Source of the DNA: Acidobacteriota bacterium
GTDB lineage: Bacteria; Acidobacteriota; Polarisedimenticolia; J045
Assembly: GCA_003696075.1 (NCBI GenBank)
Contig: RFHH01000125.1
Coordinates: 1 to 45,710 of the forward strand
DNA: 45,710 nt
Direction: 5' to 3'
Below the pieces are notes generated by a model that saw only the letters and a list, made by a program, of their open reading frames with translations, was not told the origin of the DNA and ran no database searches. Of the stretch, positions 32,968-41,652 are shown in pieces; position 1 is the first letter of the stretch; the number at the start of each line of letters is the position of its first letter. The translations under genes were made by a program, and so were the position numbers.

Positions 32968-33297
32968 TCAGGCGTCGGCGGACCCCTCCTCACGGGGAGC
33001 GGTCAACCGCTCGCGCACGGCGCTCACCGCGTGGCGGACCTTCTGTCCCGCTTCGCCGGCGAGCTCCTTGACCTTCTCCCCCTTCTCGGCCGCCACGTGC
33101 CGGACCCGTTCCGCGCGCTCCTGCAGATCGCCGAGGCGCTCCCGCGCCTTCTCGCGCGCGCTGTCGGCCCAGCGCGCGAGGTCCTCTCGGGTCTCCCTTC
33201 CCGGTTTCGGGGCCGTCAGAAGGCCGATCGCCACGCCGACGATGGTTCCCAGCAGGAATCCGGCCAGCACCGAACCACCCGAATCGTTGGCTGCCAT
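32968..33297 (-). CDS. YtxH-family membrane-anchored protein
   Basis: 109 residues. One N-terminal glycine-rich membrane helix (about 9-28) carries the YtxH signature FLLGTIVGVAIGLLTAPKPG followed by RETREDL. The rest is a long charged amphipathic helix (ARWADSAREKARERLGDLQE and on) likely to form a coiled coil on the cytoplasmic or periplasmic face. YtxH proteins are general-stress-linked in Bacillus; the molecular role is unknown. AAGGAGG sits five to six bases before the ATG. It follows the DUF948-like gene after 76 bases that contain a GCCGGTC/GACCGGC hairpin. Confidence 0.85.
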   Translation of the reverse strand: MAANDSGGSVLAGFLLGTIVGVAIGLLTAPKPGRETREDLARWADSAREKARERLGDLQERAERVRHVAAEKGEKVKELAGEAGQKVRHAVSAVRERLTAPREEGSADA

Positions 33298-33373
33298 GGT
33301 GTCCTCCTTGCTTGCCGGTCGAGGGGGACCGGCCTGAAGGGCGGCGCGGCACCGGCGGCGCCGCCCGGTCGAG

Positions 33374-33754
33374 TCAGGAAACGATGCGCTTGCCCCGCTG
33401 CCGGCCCTCGGGGCGAGCCCGCCGCGCGGTGCGATAGGCCGCCAGGGCGCCGAGGAGTCCGGCGGCGGCCGGCAGGAGGCCGCCGTGCCGGCCGAGCCAT
33501 TGCGCGATGGGCCCGATCTGCCCGCCGAGACGTTTGACCTGCCGCGTGGCGTCGGCAGCCGTCCGCGAGACCTCCCTCAGCCCCTCCAGCGTCTCCTCCG
33601 CCGGTGGCGTCAGGCGCTCGAGCGTGTCGCGAAGGCGCCGCGCCGCGCCGCGGACCTCCAACAGGGTCAGCACCAGCGCCCCGCTGAGTACGGCCAGCAG
33701 CGTGACGGCGATGGTTCCCAGAACGAGTCCGATCGCGGGCCACAGCGCGTCCAT
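33374..33754 (-). CDS. DUF948-like membrane protein
   Basis: 126 residues. An N-terminal membrane helix (about 6-32) is followed by a coiled-coil region (LEVRGAARRLRDTLERLTPP, then TLEGLREVSRTAADATRQVK) and a second hydrophobic stretch (about 88-108). This is the DUF948 layout, and genes of that family often neighbour ytxH, as here. GGAGG is five bases before the ATG. The two genes probably form an operon acting in the envelope; no enzymatic function is implied. Confidence 0.75.
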   Translation of the reverse strand: MDALWPAIGLVLGTIAVTLLAVLSGALVLTLLEVRGAARRLRDTLERLTPPAEETLEGLREVSRTAADATRQVKRLGGQIGPIAQWLGRHGGLLPAAAGLLGALAAYRTARRARPEGRQRGKRIVS

Positions 33755-33962
33755 CGTCCCCTCCGCGGGCGGGATTTCCGCTCCGGCCGGTCCGCGGGCG
33801 CGGAGGGCCGCCTCCCCGCGGGCCGTTCACCCCACCGGGACGGCGCTCCGGATCGGTGGACCGCCTCCGCGCGGGAAACCGGCCGCGCTGCGCCGCGGCG
33901 CCGCTACCTCGACCGGCTTGTAGGGTTCCCTTCCGCACCTGTCAAGCTAGCACGACCGCGGT

Positions 33963-33968
33963 CATAAT
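33963..33968 (+). promoter_or_regulatory. -10 box CATAAT close to the dehydrogenase start
   Basis: CTGTCA (33939-33944), 18 bases, CATAAT, then nine bases to the ATG at 33978. Transcription would start within a few bases of the ATG. No ribosome site is present between box and ATG. Confidence 0.42.
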
Positions 33969-33977
33969 CGCCCGCCG

Positions 33978-34922
33978 ATGAGACCTTCGAGAACCGTTCT
34001 CCTCGCCCCACCCCCCGAGCCGGGACTGCCCGAACGCCTCGCCGCGTACGGCGATCTGCGGATCATCGTGCCCGCGTCAGGGGAATGGCGGGCGGCCGTG
34101 TCGGCCGCCGAGCTGATCGTCACCCGGACCGTCCACCGGGTGGATGCCGGGTTGCTCGCGGCCGCCCCGAGGCTGCGGGCTGTGATCCAGGCGAGCGCGG
34201 GGATCGACAACGTCGACACCGGGGCGGCCCGGGAGCGTGGCGTGGAGGTGATCCAGGTCGAGCCGGAGAATGCCGCCGCCGTCGCCGAATTGACGCTGAT
34301 GTCGATGATCGCCCTGGCACGCGGCGTCCGGGACCACTGGCGGTCGCTCGCCGGGGGGACATGGCCGGACCGCGACCGGTGCGCGGGCCGGCAGCTCCAC
34401 GGGGCGGCCGTCGGCATCGTCGGTCTCGGCCGGGTCGGGACCCGAGTGGCCCGCCTCGCCGGCGCCGCGGGAATGAGGGTGATCGCCGTCGATCCCTACG
34501 TGGAGGACGAGCGGTTCGCGCTGGTGGGGGCCGAGCGGCGGTGGAGCCTCGAGGCGCTGCTGCCCGAGGCGGAGTTTCTCACCCTCCACTGCCCCCTCAC
34601 GCCGGAAACGCGTGACATGATCGGTCCCGCGGAACTCGACCTCCTGCCCGCGGGGGCCTTCGTCGTCAACACCGCCAGGGGCGAGATCCTCGACGAGGCC
34701 GCCTTGTACGAAGGGATCGAAAAGGGAAGGATCGCCGGCGCCGCTCTCGACGTCTTCCGCGGGGAACCCGAACCCGACCCGCGGCTCGTCGGCCACCCGG
34801 CCGTCCTGCCCACGCCGCACATCGCCGGCCACACCGTCCAGTCGCGCGAGCGGCGCCTGGCGAACCTCGAGAAGGCGGTGGTGGACGCGGCGAATCGCCT
34901 GCTCCGGGGCGCGAGCCGGTGA
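33978..34922 (+). CDS. D-isomer-specific 2-hydroxyacid dehydrogenase
   Basis: 314 residues. The NAD-binding motif is GLGRVG (149-154) followed by Asp172 that prefers NAD over NADP. The catalytic triad is Arg234 (NTARGE), Glu263 (FRGEPEP) and His281 (PHIAGH). The substrate domain contains QASAGIDNVD and the AELTLMSMIALAR segment. The family includes phosphoglycerate, glyoxylate and lactate dehydrogenases; there is no ACT domain and the exact substrate cannot be assigned. Its last codon overlaps the next gene (GTGA). The dehydrogenase heads a run of four same-strand genes ending in KorAB. Confidence 0.9.
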   Translation: MRPSRTVLLAPPPEPGLPERLAAYGDLRIIVPASGEWRAAVSAAELIVTRTVHRVDAGLLAAAPRLRAVIQASAGIDNVDTGAARERGVEVIQVEPENAAAVAELTLMSMIALARGVRDHWRSLAGGTWPDRDRCAGRQLHGAAVGIVGLGRVGTRVARLAGAAGMRVIAVDPYVEDERFALVGAERRWSLEALLPEAEFLTLHCPLTPETRDMIGPAELDLLPAGAFVVNTARGEILDEAALYEGIEKGRIAGAALDVFRGEPEPDPRLVGHPAVLPTPHIAGHTVQSRERRLANLEKAVVDAANRLLRGASR

Positions 34923-36835
34923 GCAGCAGTCCGGTGCCCCGCCTGGCGGTCCTCACCCTCCTGCTCGCCTCGGGCGGCGGTTTCGTGGCCGCCGCGCCGG
35001 GCCTGGAGGCCTCCGGAAAGCGGGGAGGCGGTGCGGTCCTGATCTGGCCGGACGCGGAGCCCCCCGAGGCGGGCCGCGTCGCCTTGGAAGCGGTGACGCG
35101 GACCCTGGCCGCCGATTCCGGAGGAGTGCGGCCCGTGGCCGGCATCCTCCCGTGGGGACCGGCCGGGGGCTTCGTCGCCGAACCCGGCCGGGAGGAGGAA
35201 GTCGTCCAGTTGCTCGGACGGCTGGCCGAGCTTCCGGATCCGGGTCCGGAAGCGCTCGGGGCCGCGATCGCCGATGCGGCGCGGGCCGACGGGCCGGGCC
35301 GGCTGGCGCGCGATGCCGCGGTCGCCATGCTCGTTCCCTCCGGTGCCGGACGCGGCCTCCTCCCGGGGGAGCGAGACGCGCTCACCCCCGAACGGCTCGC
35401 CGATTGGCTCGAGGCGGCCCGCGGAAGCCCGGTCCTCGTGCGGGAGGCGGGAGACCCGCGCCTCGCGGCACGGATCGCCGAGACGCTGAGGGGGCTGCCC
35501 CGCGCGGAGGGACCCGGGCCGGTCGCGCTGGGAAAGGGCGGCCGGGTGGTGCTCGACCAGGATTCCTCCCGCTGCGGCCTCGCGCTGGCCATCCCCGTGC
35601 CGGACGAGACGGCCGGCCGGCACGGTCCGGCGTTGGCTTTGCTGGCGGAGCTGCTGGCGGAAGGACCCGGCTCCATCGCCCAGCGCCTGTCCGTCGCGAC
35701 GGGTGGCCGGGCCGAGGCGCACGCCGAGCTGATCGGCGCGGGGACGGCGGCCGTTCTCGCGCTCTCCGCGGAAGTGCCCTGCGAAAGGGTGCAGGACGCG
35801 TGGCGGACGATGCTCGCCGGCCCGCCATCGTTTCGCGAACTGCCACCGAGCCAACCGGCGCTCGTGGCGGCACGGCGGAGGCTGGACGCGCTCGCCGAGT
35901 CCCTGGAACCTGCCGAGCGCCTCCTCGACGGGGCCGCGGGCGCCACCCCTTGGCGTTGGCCTCCACCGCGGCGCTGGAGCGCGCCGCCCGGCGCGCCGGA
36001 GGTGGCGGCGGCGGCGAGGGATCTCCCGCCGCCGGCGGCGATGGCAGCCGTGCTCGCGCCGGGGCTCGCGGCTCCACCGGCTCTCGCGGAAGCGCCGCGC
36101 CTTCCCGCGGCCGATTTCTGTCCACAGGCACCGGACCTCCGCTGCCCGCCCGGGGATGACGACGAAGCGGGAGAGGCGTCGGCGCTCGCGCGCCGGCTGC
36201 TCGACCGCCTCGCTCCCGGCGGTTTCGCCGGATCTCCCTTCGAGGCGCGCTACGCGGCCCGCGAGGAAACGCCGGCCGGGCCCGCCGAAGCGACGCTCGA
36301 GCTCCGGGCGGATGCCGAGCAGCTCCGGCTCCGCGTCAGCGGCGCGGGCTGGACGATGGAGGCGGCAGCCCCCGGGAACAGCGCGCGGGTCGTCCGAAGG
36401 GGCCGCCCGCCGGCCTCGGCCTATCTCGGCGGAGCGGAGCGCGTGGAGGCATTCGCCTACCGGCAGCCGGCGGTGCTCGCCGCGGCCGTGGCGGGCGGAG
36501 TGCTCGCGGGGCGAGCGGAGGAGGCCTCCTGCGGGGACCGGAACTGCCCCGCTCTGGCGGCGGACCTCCCCGGCGGGGGGGAGCTGCGGCTCGTCCTGCG
36601 CCCGGAGGGCGGGGGGATCGACCGGCTGGAAATCTGGTTCGGCGGGGCCCGCGGGAGCGGCAAGGTCCCGGACGAGGTGGTGCGGTACGAAGAATGGCAC
36701 CGGTACGGCGGGGTCGAACTCGCCTCGCGCCTCGTGATCGAGCGCTCCACGCAGCCGGTCGAGACTTGGGAACTCGTCGAATGGCGCTGGGGATCGTTCC
36801 CGGGGGCCGGGGCGCCCGCCCCCGATCCGCGTTAG
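34919..36835 (+). CDS. Exported protein with a decayed M16-peptidase-like region
   Basis: 638 residues with a signal peptide (1-25, LAVLTLLLASGGGFVAAAP). Around residues 219-300 the sequence (GLALAIPVPDETAGRHGPAL, then LLAELLAEGPGSIAQRLS) resembles the non-catalytic half of M16 (insulinase/pitrilysin) peptidases, which reads AL-x-VLxxLLGxGxxSRL. No HxxEH zinc motif exists anywhere, so it is not an active protease. Eight cysteines are present, some in pairs (FCPQAPDLRCP and SCGDRNCP), suggesting disulfides. The C-terminal third is beta-rich with VVRYEEWHRYGGVELASRLV, a pattern seen in outer-membrane lipoprotein-like domains. The GTG overlaps the dehydrogenase stop. The M16 relation is weak. 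Confidence 0.6.
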   Translation: MSSSPVPRLAVLTLLLASGGGFVAAAPGLEASGKRGGGAVLIWPDAEPPEAGRVALEAVTRTLAADSGGVRPVAGILPWGPAGGFVAEPGREEEVVQLLGRLAELPDPGPEALGAAIADAARADGPGRLARDAAVAMLVPSGAGRGLLPGERDALTPERLADWLEAARGSPVLVREAGDPRLAARIAETLRGLPRAEGPGPVALGKGGRVVLDQDSSRCGLALAIPVPDETAGRHGPALALLAELLAEGPGSIAQRLSVATGGRAEAHAELIGAGTAAVLALSAEVPCERVQDAWRTMLAGPPSFRELPPSQPALVAARRRLDALAESLEPAERLLDGAAGATPWRWPPPRRWSAPPGAPEVAAAARDLPPPAAMAAVLAPGLAAPPALAEAPRLPAADFCPQAPDLRCPPGDDDEAGEASALARRLLDRLAPGGFAGSPFEARYAAREETPAGPAEATLELRADAEQLRLRVSGAGWTMEAAAPGNSARVVRRGRPPASAYLGGAERVEAFAYRQPAVLAAAVAGGVLAGRAEEASCGDRNCPALAADLPGGGELRLVLRPEGGGIDRLEIWFGGARGSGKVPDEVVRYEEWHRYGGVELASRLVIERSTQPVETWELVEWRWGSFPGAGAPAPDPR

Positions 36836-36876
36836 ACTCCGACCCTTTTCGCAACCGATCCGACGGGACCACCGCG

Positions 36877-38745
36877 ATGACGAGTTCTCACGGCCCGAAG
36901 GCGACGCCGCCGAACCGGCAGCGGCTGACCGAGGTGACGGTCCGGCTGGCCGGCGATTCCGGGGACGGAATTCAGGTCGCCGGGAGCCAGCTCACGGCCA
37001 CCTCGGCCCTCGCCGGCAACGACGTGGCCACTTTCCCCGACTATCCGGCGGAGATCAGGGCGCCGGCCGGGACGCTCCCGGGCGTGTCCGGGTTCCAACT
37101 GCAGTTCTCGTCCCACGATGTCCGGACTCCCGGCGACCGTCCCGATGCGCTGGTGGCCTTCAACCCCGCCGCGCTGCGCGTCAATCTTCCCGAACTGAAG
37201 CGGGGAGGTGTCCTCATCGTCAACGAGGACGCGTTCGACGAGACCAGCCTGAAAAAGGCGGGCTACTCGCGCAACCCGCTCGACGGGGACGAGCTGTCGG
37301 AATACCGGCTCTTCCGCGTTCCGCTGACACGCCTCACGCGGGAGGCGCTGGCGGACTCCGGCTTGACGACACGGCAAGTCGATCGGTGCAAGAACTTCTT
37401 CGCGCTCGGGATCCTGTACTGGCTGTACAGCCGGAATGTCGAGCCGACCGTCGGCTGGCTCCGGGAGAAGTTCGCGCGCCGGCCCGAGCTGGCCCGGGCC
37501 AACGAGAAGGCGCTCCGGGCCGGGTACAACTACGCGGAGACCGTCGGGATCTTCCAGACCGTCTACGAGGTGCCGGCGGCGGATTTCCCGCCGGGGACCT
37601 ACCGCAACCTCGACGGCAACGAAGCGGTCGCCCTGGCGCTGGCGACGGTGGCGCAGAAGAGCGGTCTGAAGGTGGTCCTGGGTTCCTACCCGATCACGCC
37701 GGCGTCGACGATCCTGCACCGCGCGAGCCGGTTGGCGCGATTCGGCGTGCTCACGTTCCAGGCGGAGGACGAGATCGCGGCGGTCGGCGCGGCTGTCGGC
37801 GCCTCCTTCGCCGGTGCACTCGGAGTCTCCACGACGAGCGGCCCGGGAATGGTCCTGAAGAGCGAGATCATCGGCCTGGCTGGGATGGTCGAGCTGCCGC
37901 TGCTGGTGATCGACGTACAGCGTGCCGGGCCGTCCACGGGCATGCCGACCAAGACGGAGCAAGCCGATCTCCTGATGGCGCTGTACGGGCGCCACGGAGA
38001 GCTGCCTCTTCCGGTGTTCGCCGCCGGGAGTCCCGGGGATTGCTTCTGGACCGTGCTCGAAGCGGCCCGGGTCGCGATCCGGTTCCGCACGCCCGTGATC
38101 GTTCTCTCGGAGGGTTATCTGGCGAGCGGAGCGGAGCCGTGGCGCGTCCCGGACCCGGAGGAAATCGAGCCGATCGATCCCGGTTTCCTCGTCGACGCGG
38201 CCGAATTCTCCGGTGTCTACGCGAGGGACCCCCGGACGCTCGCCCGGCCGTGGATCAAGCCGGGAACGCCGGGCCTGGAACATCGCATCGGTGGACTGGA
38301 GAAGAACGAGAAAGGAGAGGTCTCGTACGATCCGGCCAACCACGAGCGCATGGTCCGGCTCCGCGCAGCCAAGCTCGAGGCGATCGCGCGCGAGTTGCCG
38401 CCGGCGAAGCTCGACCAGGGCGAGGAGGGTGACGATCTCCTGGTCCTCGGGTGGGGCGGGACGTACGGAGCGGTTTCGGAGGCCGTCGCGCGGTTGCGGG
38501 ACCGCGGGCGCCGCGTGGCCAGCCTGAACCTGAGGCATCTCAATCCCCTGCCGCGCGGACTCGGGGAGCTGATCCAAAAATTCTCGAAAGTGCTCGTCCC
38601 CGAGTTGAACAGCGGCCAACTCCAGCGCGTTCTCGAAGCGACCTTCCACCGCCCGCTCGACGGCCTGCACAAGATCCAGGGCCAGCCGTTCCGGGTCTAC
38701 GAGATCGAGGAGCGCGCCGAAGCGATGCTGGGAGCGCAACCATGA
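36877..38745 (+). CDS. korA: 2-oxoacid:ferredoxin oxidoreductase, fused gamma-alpha subunit
   Basis: 622 residues, the length of the fused form. The N-terminal gamma domain (about 15-190) begins VTVRLAGDSGDGIQVAG. The alpha domain has SYPITPASTILH, FQAEDEIAAVGAAVGASFAG and TSGPGMVLKSE, all hallmarks of the 2-oxoglutarate/2-oxoacid type. Together with KorB it oxidatively decarboxylates a 2-oxoacid, most likely 2-oxoglutarate, to the acyl-CoA and reduces ferredoxin. No 4Fe-4S delta domain is present, as usual for this two-gene type. The stop overlaps the korB start (ATGA). A TAGACT box overlaps the upstream gene's stop at 36833, 39 bases before the ATG. Confidence 0.94.
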   Translation: MTSSHGPKATPPNRQRLTEVTVRLAGDSGDGIQVAGSQLTATSALAGNDVATFPDYPAEIRAPAGTLPGVSGFQLQFSSHDVRTPGDRPDALVAFNPAALRVNLPELKRGGVLIVNEDAFDETSLKKAGYSRNPLDGDELSEYRLFRVPLTRLTREALADSGLTTRQVDRCKNFFALGILYWLYSRNVEPTVGWLREKFARRPELARANEKALRAGYNYAETVGIFQTVYEVPAADFPPGTYRNLDGNEAVALALATVAQKSGLKVVLGSYPITPASTILHRASRLARFGVLTFQAEDEIAAVGAAVGASFAGALGVSTTSGPGMVLKSEIIGLAGMVELPLLVIDVQRAGPSTGMPTKTEQADLLMALYGRHGELPLPVFAAGSPGDCFWTVLEAARVAIRFRTPVIVLSEGYLASGAEPWRVPDPEEIEPIDPGFLVDAAEFSGVYARDPRTLARPWIKPGTPGLEHRIGGLEKNEKGEVSYDPANHERMVRLRAAKLEAIARELPPAKLDQGEEGDDLLVLGWGGTYGAVSEAVARLRDRGRRVASLNLRHLNPLPRGLGELIQKFSKVLVPELNSGQLQRVLEATFHRPLDGLHKIQGQPFRVYEIEERAEAMLGAQP

Positions 38746-39752
38746 ATCCCACCGGAGCGCCGGGCCTGCGGAAGAAAGACTTCGCCAGCGACCAGGAGGT
38801 TCGCTGGTGTCCCGGTTGCGGGGACTACGCGATCCTGAACGCTGTCCAGACGGTCTTCGCCGAGCTGGGTCTTCCGCGAGAGCGCTTCGTGGTGGTGTCG
38901 GGAATCGGGTGCGCGAGCCGGTTTCCGTACTACGTCGAGACGTACGGTTTCCACACGGTTCACGGGCGCGCGCCGACGTTCGCAACGGGGGTCAAGCTGG
39001 CGAACCCCGAGCTGTCGGTCTGGGTCATCACCGGCGACGGCGACGCCTTGGCGATCGGGGGCAACCACTTGATCCATGCGCTCCGGCGGAACGTCGACGT
39101 GAACATCCTGCTGTTCAACAACCGCATCTACGGGCTCACGAAAGGCCAGTACTCGCCCACCTCCGAGCGGGGAAAGCGCACACCTTCGTCTCCGGACGGC
39201 TCCCTCGACCGGCCGTTCAACCCGGTGTCGGTGGCGCTGGGGGCGAACGCCACGTTCGTCGCACGGTCGATCGACCGCTTCGGCGCCCACCTGCGCGCGG
39301 TCCTCAAGCGCGCCGCGGAGCATCGGGGAGCCTCCTTCGTCGAGATCTACCAGAACTGCAATATCTTCAACGACGGCGCGTTCGCGCCGCTCACCGACAG
39401 GGACGGCAGGCACGAGAACGTGCTCTATCTGGAGCACGGGAAGCCGATGCGCTTCGGCAAGGCGCTCGAACGCGGGATCGCGATCGGGCCCGACGGCCTG
39501 CCACGGATCGTCGACGCGGACAAGGACGACGCGGCCGTGCTGATCCACGACGAAAGCCAGGAGAGCCCGGCCACGGCCTTCATGCTCGGTCAGATGTCGC
39601 CGCCGGAGTTTCCGCTTCCCATCGGTGTGCTCCGGGCCGTGCAGGCTCCGGTCTTCGACCGGGAGCACGCGTCGCGGATGGAGCGCGCTGCCGCGACTCC
39701 CGGGCCGGATCTGGCGGAGCTCCTCCGGGGGCCGAACCCCTGGCGCGTGTGA
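38742..39752 (+). CDS. korB: 2-oxoacid:ferredoxin oxidoreductase, beta subunit
   Basis: 336 residues. WCPGCGDYAIL (22-32) holds Cys23 and Cys26, which bind a 4Fe-4S cluster with another cysteine, probably Cys57 in GIGCASR. The thiamine diphosphate motif is GDGDALAIGGNH (98-109) continuing to LLFNNRIYGLTKGQ. The chain length and the GLTKGQYSPTS segment are typical of KorB and related 2-oxoacid enzymes. It is translated by ATGA coupling with the alpha subunit. Ferredoxin would carry the electrons; no ferredoxin gene is in the window. Confidence 0.95.
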   Translation: MNPTGAPGLRKKDFASDQEVRWCPGCGDYAILNAVQTVFAELGLPRERFVVVSGIGCASRFPYYVETYGFHTVHGRAPTFATGVKLANPELSVWVITGDGDALAIGGNHLIHALRRNVDVNILLFNNRIYGLTKGQYSPTSERGKRTPSSPDGSLDRPFNPVSVALGANATFVARSIDRFGAHLRAVLKRAAEHRGASFVEIYQNCNIFNDGAFAPLTDRDGRHENVLYLEHGKPMRFGKALERGIAIGPDGLPRIVDADKDDAAVLIHDESQESPATAFMLGQMSPPEFPLPIGVLRAVQAPVFDREHASRMERAAATPGPDLAELLRGPNPWRV

Positions 39753-39850
39753 GGGGGGTGTTCAGTTTCCGACACCCGGATTGCCCCGCAGGCGGCTCCA
39801 GGCCACATTCGACAGCGAGGGTCGACACCCGTTCGACGGGAAAGGGCGGC

Positions 39851-41644
39851 TTGCACGACGAGCAGAGCAGCGAACGGCGCGAAGAGCGTTTGGAGGCCGG
39901 GTGGGAGCGCACCCCGAAGGTGCCGCTCTTCCTGGTCCTTCTCCTCGTGGTCCTCGGCGTCGCCCTGACCCCTCTGGCCCTATTCGGCTGGCTGACGGTC
40001 CGGGGGATGCGCGAGTCGCTGGTGACCGCGCAGCAGGAGCGCCAGCTCCAGGTCGCCGCCTCCGTTGCCCAGCGGTTCGATGCCTTCCTCCAGCAGACCG
40101 GACGCGAGGCGGTCAAGCTGGCGGAGCTGCTCGGCAGCCGGGGGGGTGTACCGGCGCTCGAGGAGTTCCTTGACCGCACGGTGGTCCTGGCCCGCTTCAC
40201 GCCGGTGCGGGGCCGCCCCGCGGCGGTGATGGCCCCCGAGCTCGTCCTCACCGACGAACTGCGGGATGCGCTCGACCGCGACGGCCGCATTCTCCTTGAG
40301 AGCGGCGCCGCGCCGGTCCCGGCGGCCGCCCGCGAAGCGGTTCTCGGCGGGCCCTACGCTCTGGGACCGAGCCGGATCCTCGCCGTGACCGTGTCCGCCC
40401 CCGTGCAGCGCCGCGGCGAGCTGCTCGGGGTGTTCCAGGAGATCGCCCTGCTGCAGGAACTGTGGGCCGAGGTGAAGTCGTCGGTCCCGCCTCCCACACG
40501 CGTTCTCCTGATCGACCCGACCGGGCAGGTGGTGGCTTCGTCGGGAGACGGGCCGTCCGGGACGCTCGCCGAGCGCGGGATCGTGGCCGAGCTGCTGCGC
40601 GCGGCGGGCGGAGCGCGAGGAGCCCGCGCCTACGAGATTCGGCAGCCGGACGGGCGCACGCGGCGCGTGCTCGGCTCGTTCAGCACCACCGATCAGGGGT
40701 GGGGCGTTCTGGTGGAGGTCGACGAAGCCCTGGCGCTCGCGCCGGTGCGCCGCATGCTCGAGGACGTCACGTTCGGCGGAGCCCTGGCGGCGGGGCTGGC
40801 GCTCGTGGCTGCGCTGGTGCTGGGCGGGGCGATCAGCCGGCCGATCACGAGGCTCGCGGGAATCTCCCGGCGCCTGGCTCGCGGCGACTTCTCCGTCGAC
40901 GCCGCCCCCTCGAGGGTCCGGGAACTCGATCAGTTGGCCCGGAGCTTCAATCGCATGGCCCGGCAGCTCGGCGAGCTGGTGGAGCGGTTCCGCGCCGGTG
41001 CCCGCGAGGCCAACGCGATGTTCCTCGGCGTCATCCGGGCCCTCGCCGACGCGATCGACGAGAAGGACCCTTACACCAAGGGTCACTCCGTGCGCGTCAA
41101 CCGCTACGCGGTGGTGATCGGCCGGTATCTCGGGCAGAGCCGGGACGTGCTGCGCGAACTCCACGTCGCGTCCCTGCTCCATGACGTGGGGAAGATCGGG
41201 ATCGACGACGCCATCCTCAAGAAACCCTCGGCGCTCACCCCCGAGGAGTTCGAGGTGATGAAGACCCACACCGACAGGGGGGCGAAGATCATGGGGCGGA
41301 TCCCGCAGATGAAGGGGATCATTCCGGGGCTCCGCTTCCATCACGAGCGCTGGCAGGGCGGGGGATATCCTGCCGGTCTTCGGGGCGAGGAGATTCCCCT
41401 GCAGGCCCGGATCATCGCGGTGGCCGACGCGTTCGACGCCATGACCACCGACCGGCCGTACCAGAACGCCCTCGACGTGGAGAGCGCGGTGGCCCGGATC
41501 AACGACCTGAAGGGGATCGCCTTCGCGCCGGAGGTCGTCGAGGCGTTCAACAGGGCCTACGAGGCGGGCGAGTTGGACGAGATCCTCGCCTCCCGTCCCG
41601 GCCCGCGGCGCGTAACCCCGGCCCGGGCGGGGGCGCGCGCCTGA
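39851..41644 (+). CDS. Membrane sensor with HAMP and HD-GYP c-di-GMP phosphodiesterase domain
   Basis: 597 residues from a TTG start, which is the only plausible start giving a charged N-terminus before the first helix; GGAAAGGGCGG precedes it. Membrane helix 1 is about 25-50, then a periplasmic sensor domain (about 55-290, Cache-like), membrane helix 2 (about 300-325), HAMP (326-378) and HD-GYP (about 395-570). HD-GYP residues are complete: His412, His444-Asp445 in LLHDVGKIG, His497-His498 in HHERWQGGGYP, and VADAFDAMTTDRPYQ. It should hydrolyse c-di-GMP in response to an external signal. It follows KorB after 98 bases and converges with the HEAT-repeat gene, eight bases between stops. Confidence 0.9.
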   Translation: MHDEQSSERREERLEAGWERTPKVPLFLVLLLVVLGVALTPLALFGWLTVRGMRESLVTAQQERQLQVAASVAQRFDAFLQQTGREAVKLAELLGSRGGVPALEEFLDRTVVLARFTPVRGRPAAVMAPELVLTDELRDALDRDGRILLESGAAPVPAAAREAVLGGPYALGPSRILAVTVSAPVQRRGELLGVFQEIALLQELWAEVKSSVPPPTRVLLIDPTGQVVASSGDGPSGTLAERGIVAELLRAAGGARGARAYEIRQPDGRTRRVLGSFSTTDQGWGVLVEVDEALALAPVRRMLEDVTFGGALAAGLALVAALVLGGAISRPITRLAGISRRLARGDFSVDAAPSRVRELDQLARSFNRMARQLGELVERFRAGAREANAMFLGVIRALADAIDEKDPYTKGHSVRVNRYAVVIGRYLGQSRDVLRELHVASLLHDVGKIGIDDAILKKPSALTPEEFEVMKTHTDRGAKIMGRIPQMKGIIPGLRFHHERWQGGGYPAGLRGEEIPLQARIIAVADAFDAMTTDRPYQNALDVESAVARINDLKGIAFAPEVVEAFNRAYEAGELDEILASRPGPRRVTPARAGARA

Positions 41645-41652
41645 GCGGCGCT

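Noticed and set aside
34919-36835. Active M16 zinc protease
   Set aside because: The HxxEH motif is absent, so only a weak relation to the non-catalytic half is noted.
39753-39850. GTG start further upstream for the HD-GYP sensor
   Set aside because: It would add a Cys/Pro-rich stretch without a ribosome site and without homology; the TTG at 39851 gives a charged N-terminus directly before the first membrane helix.
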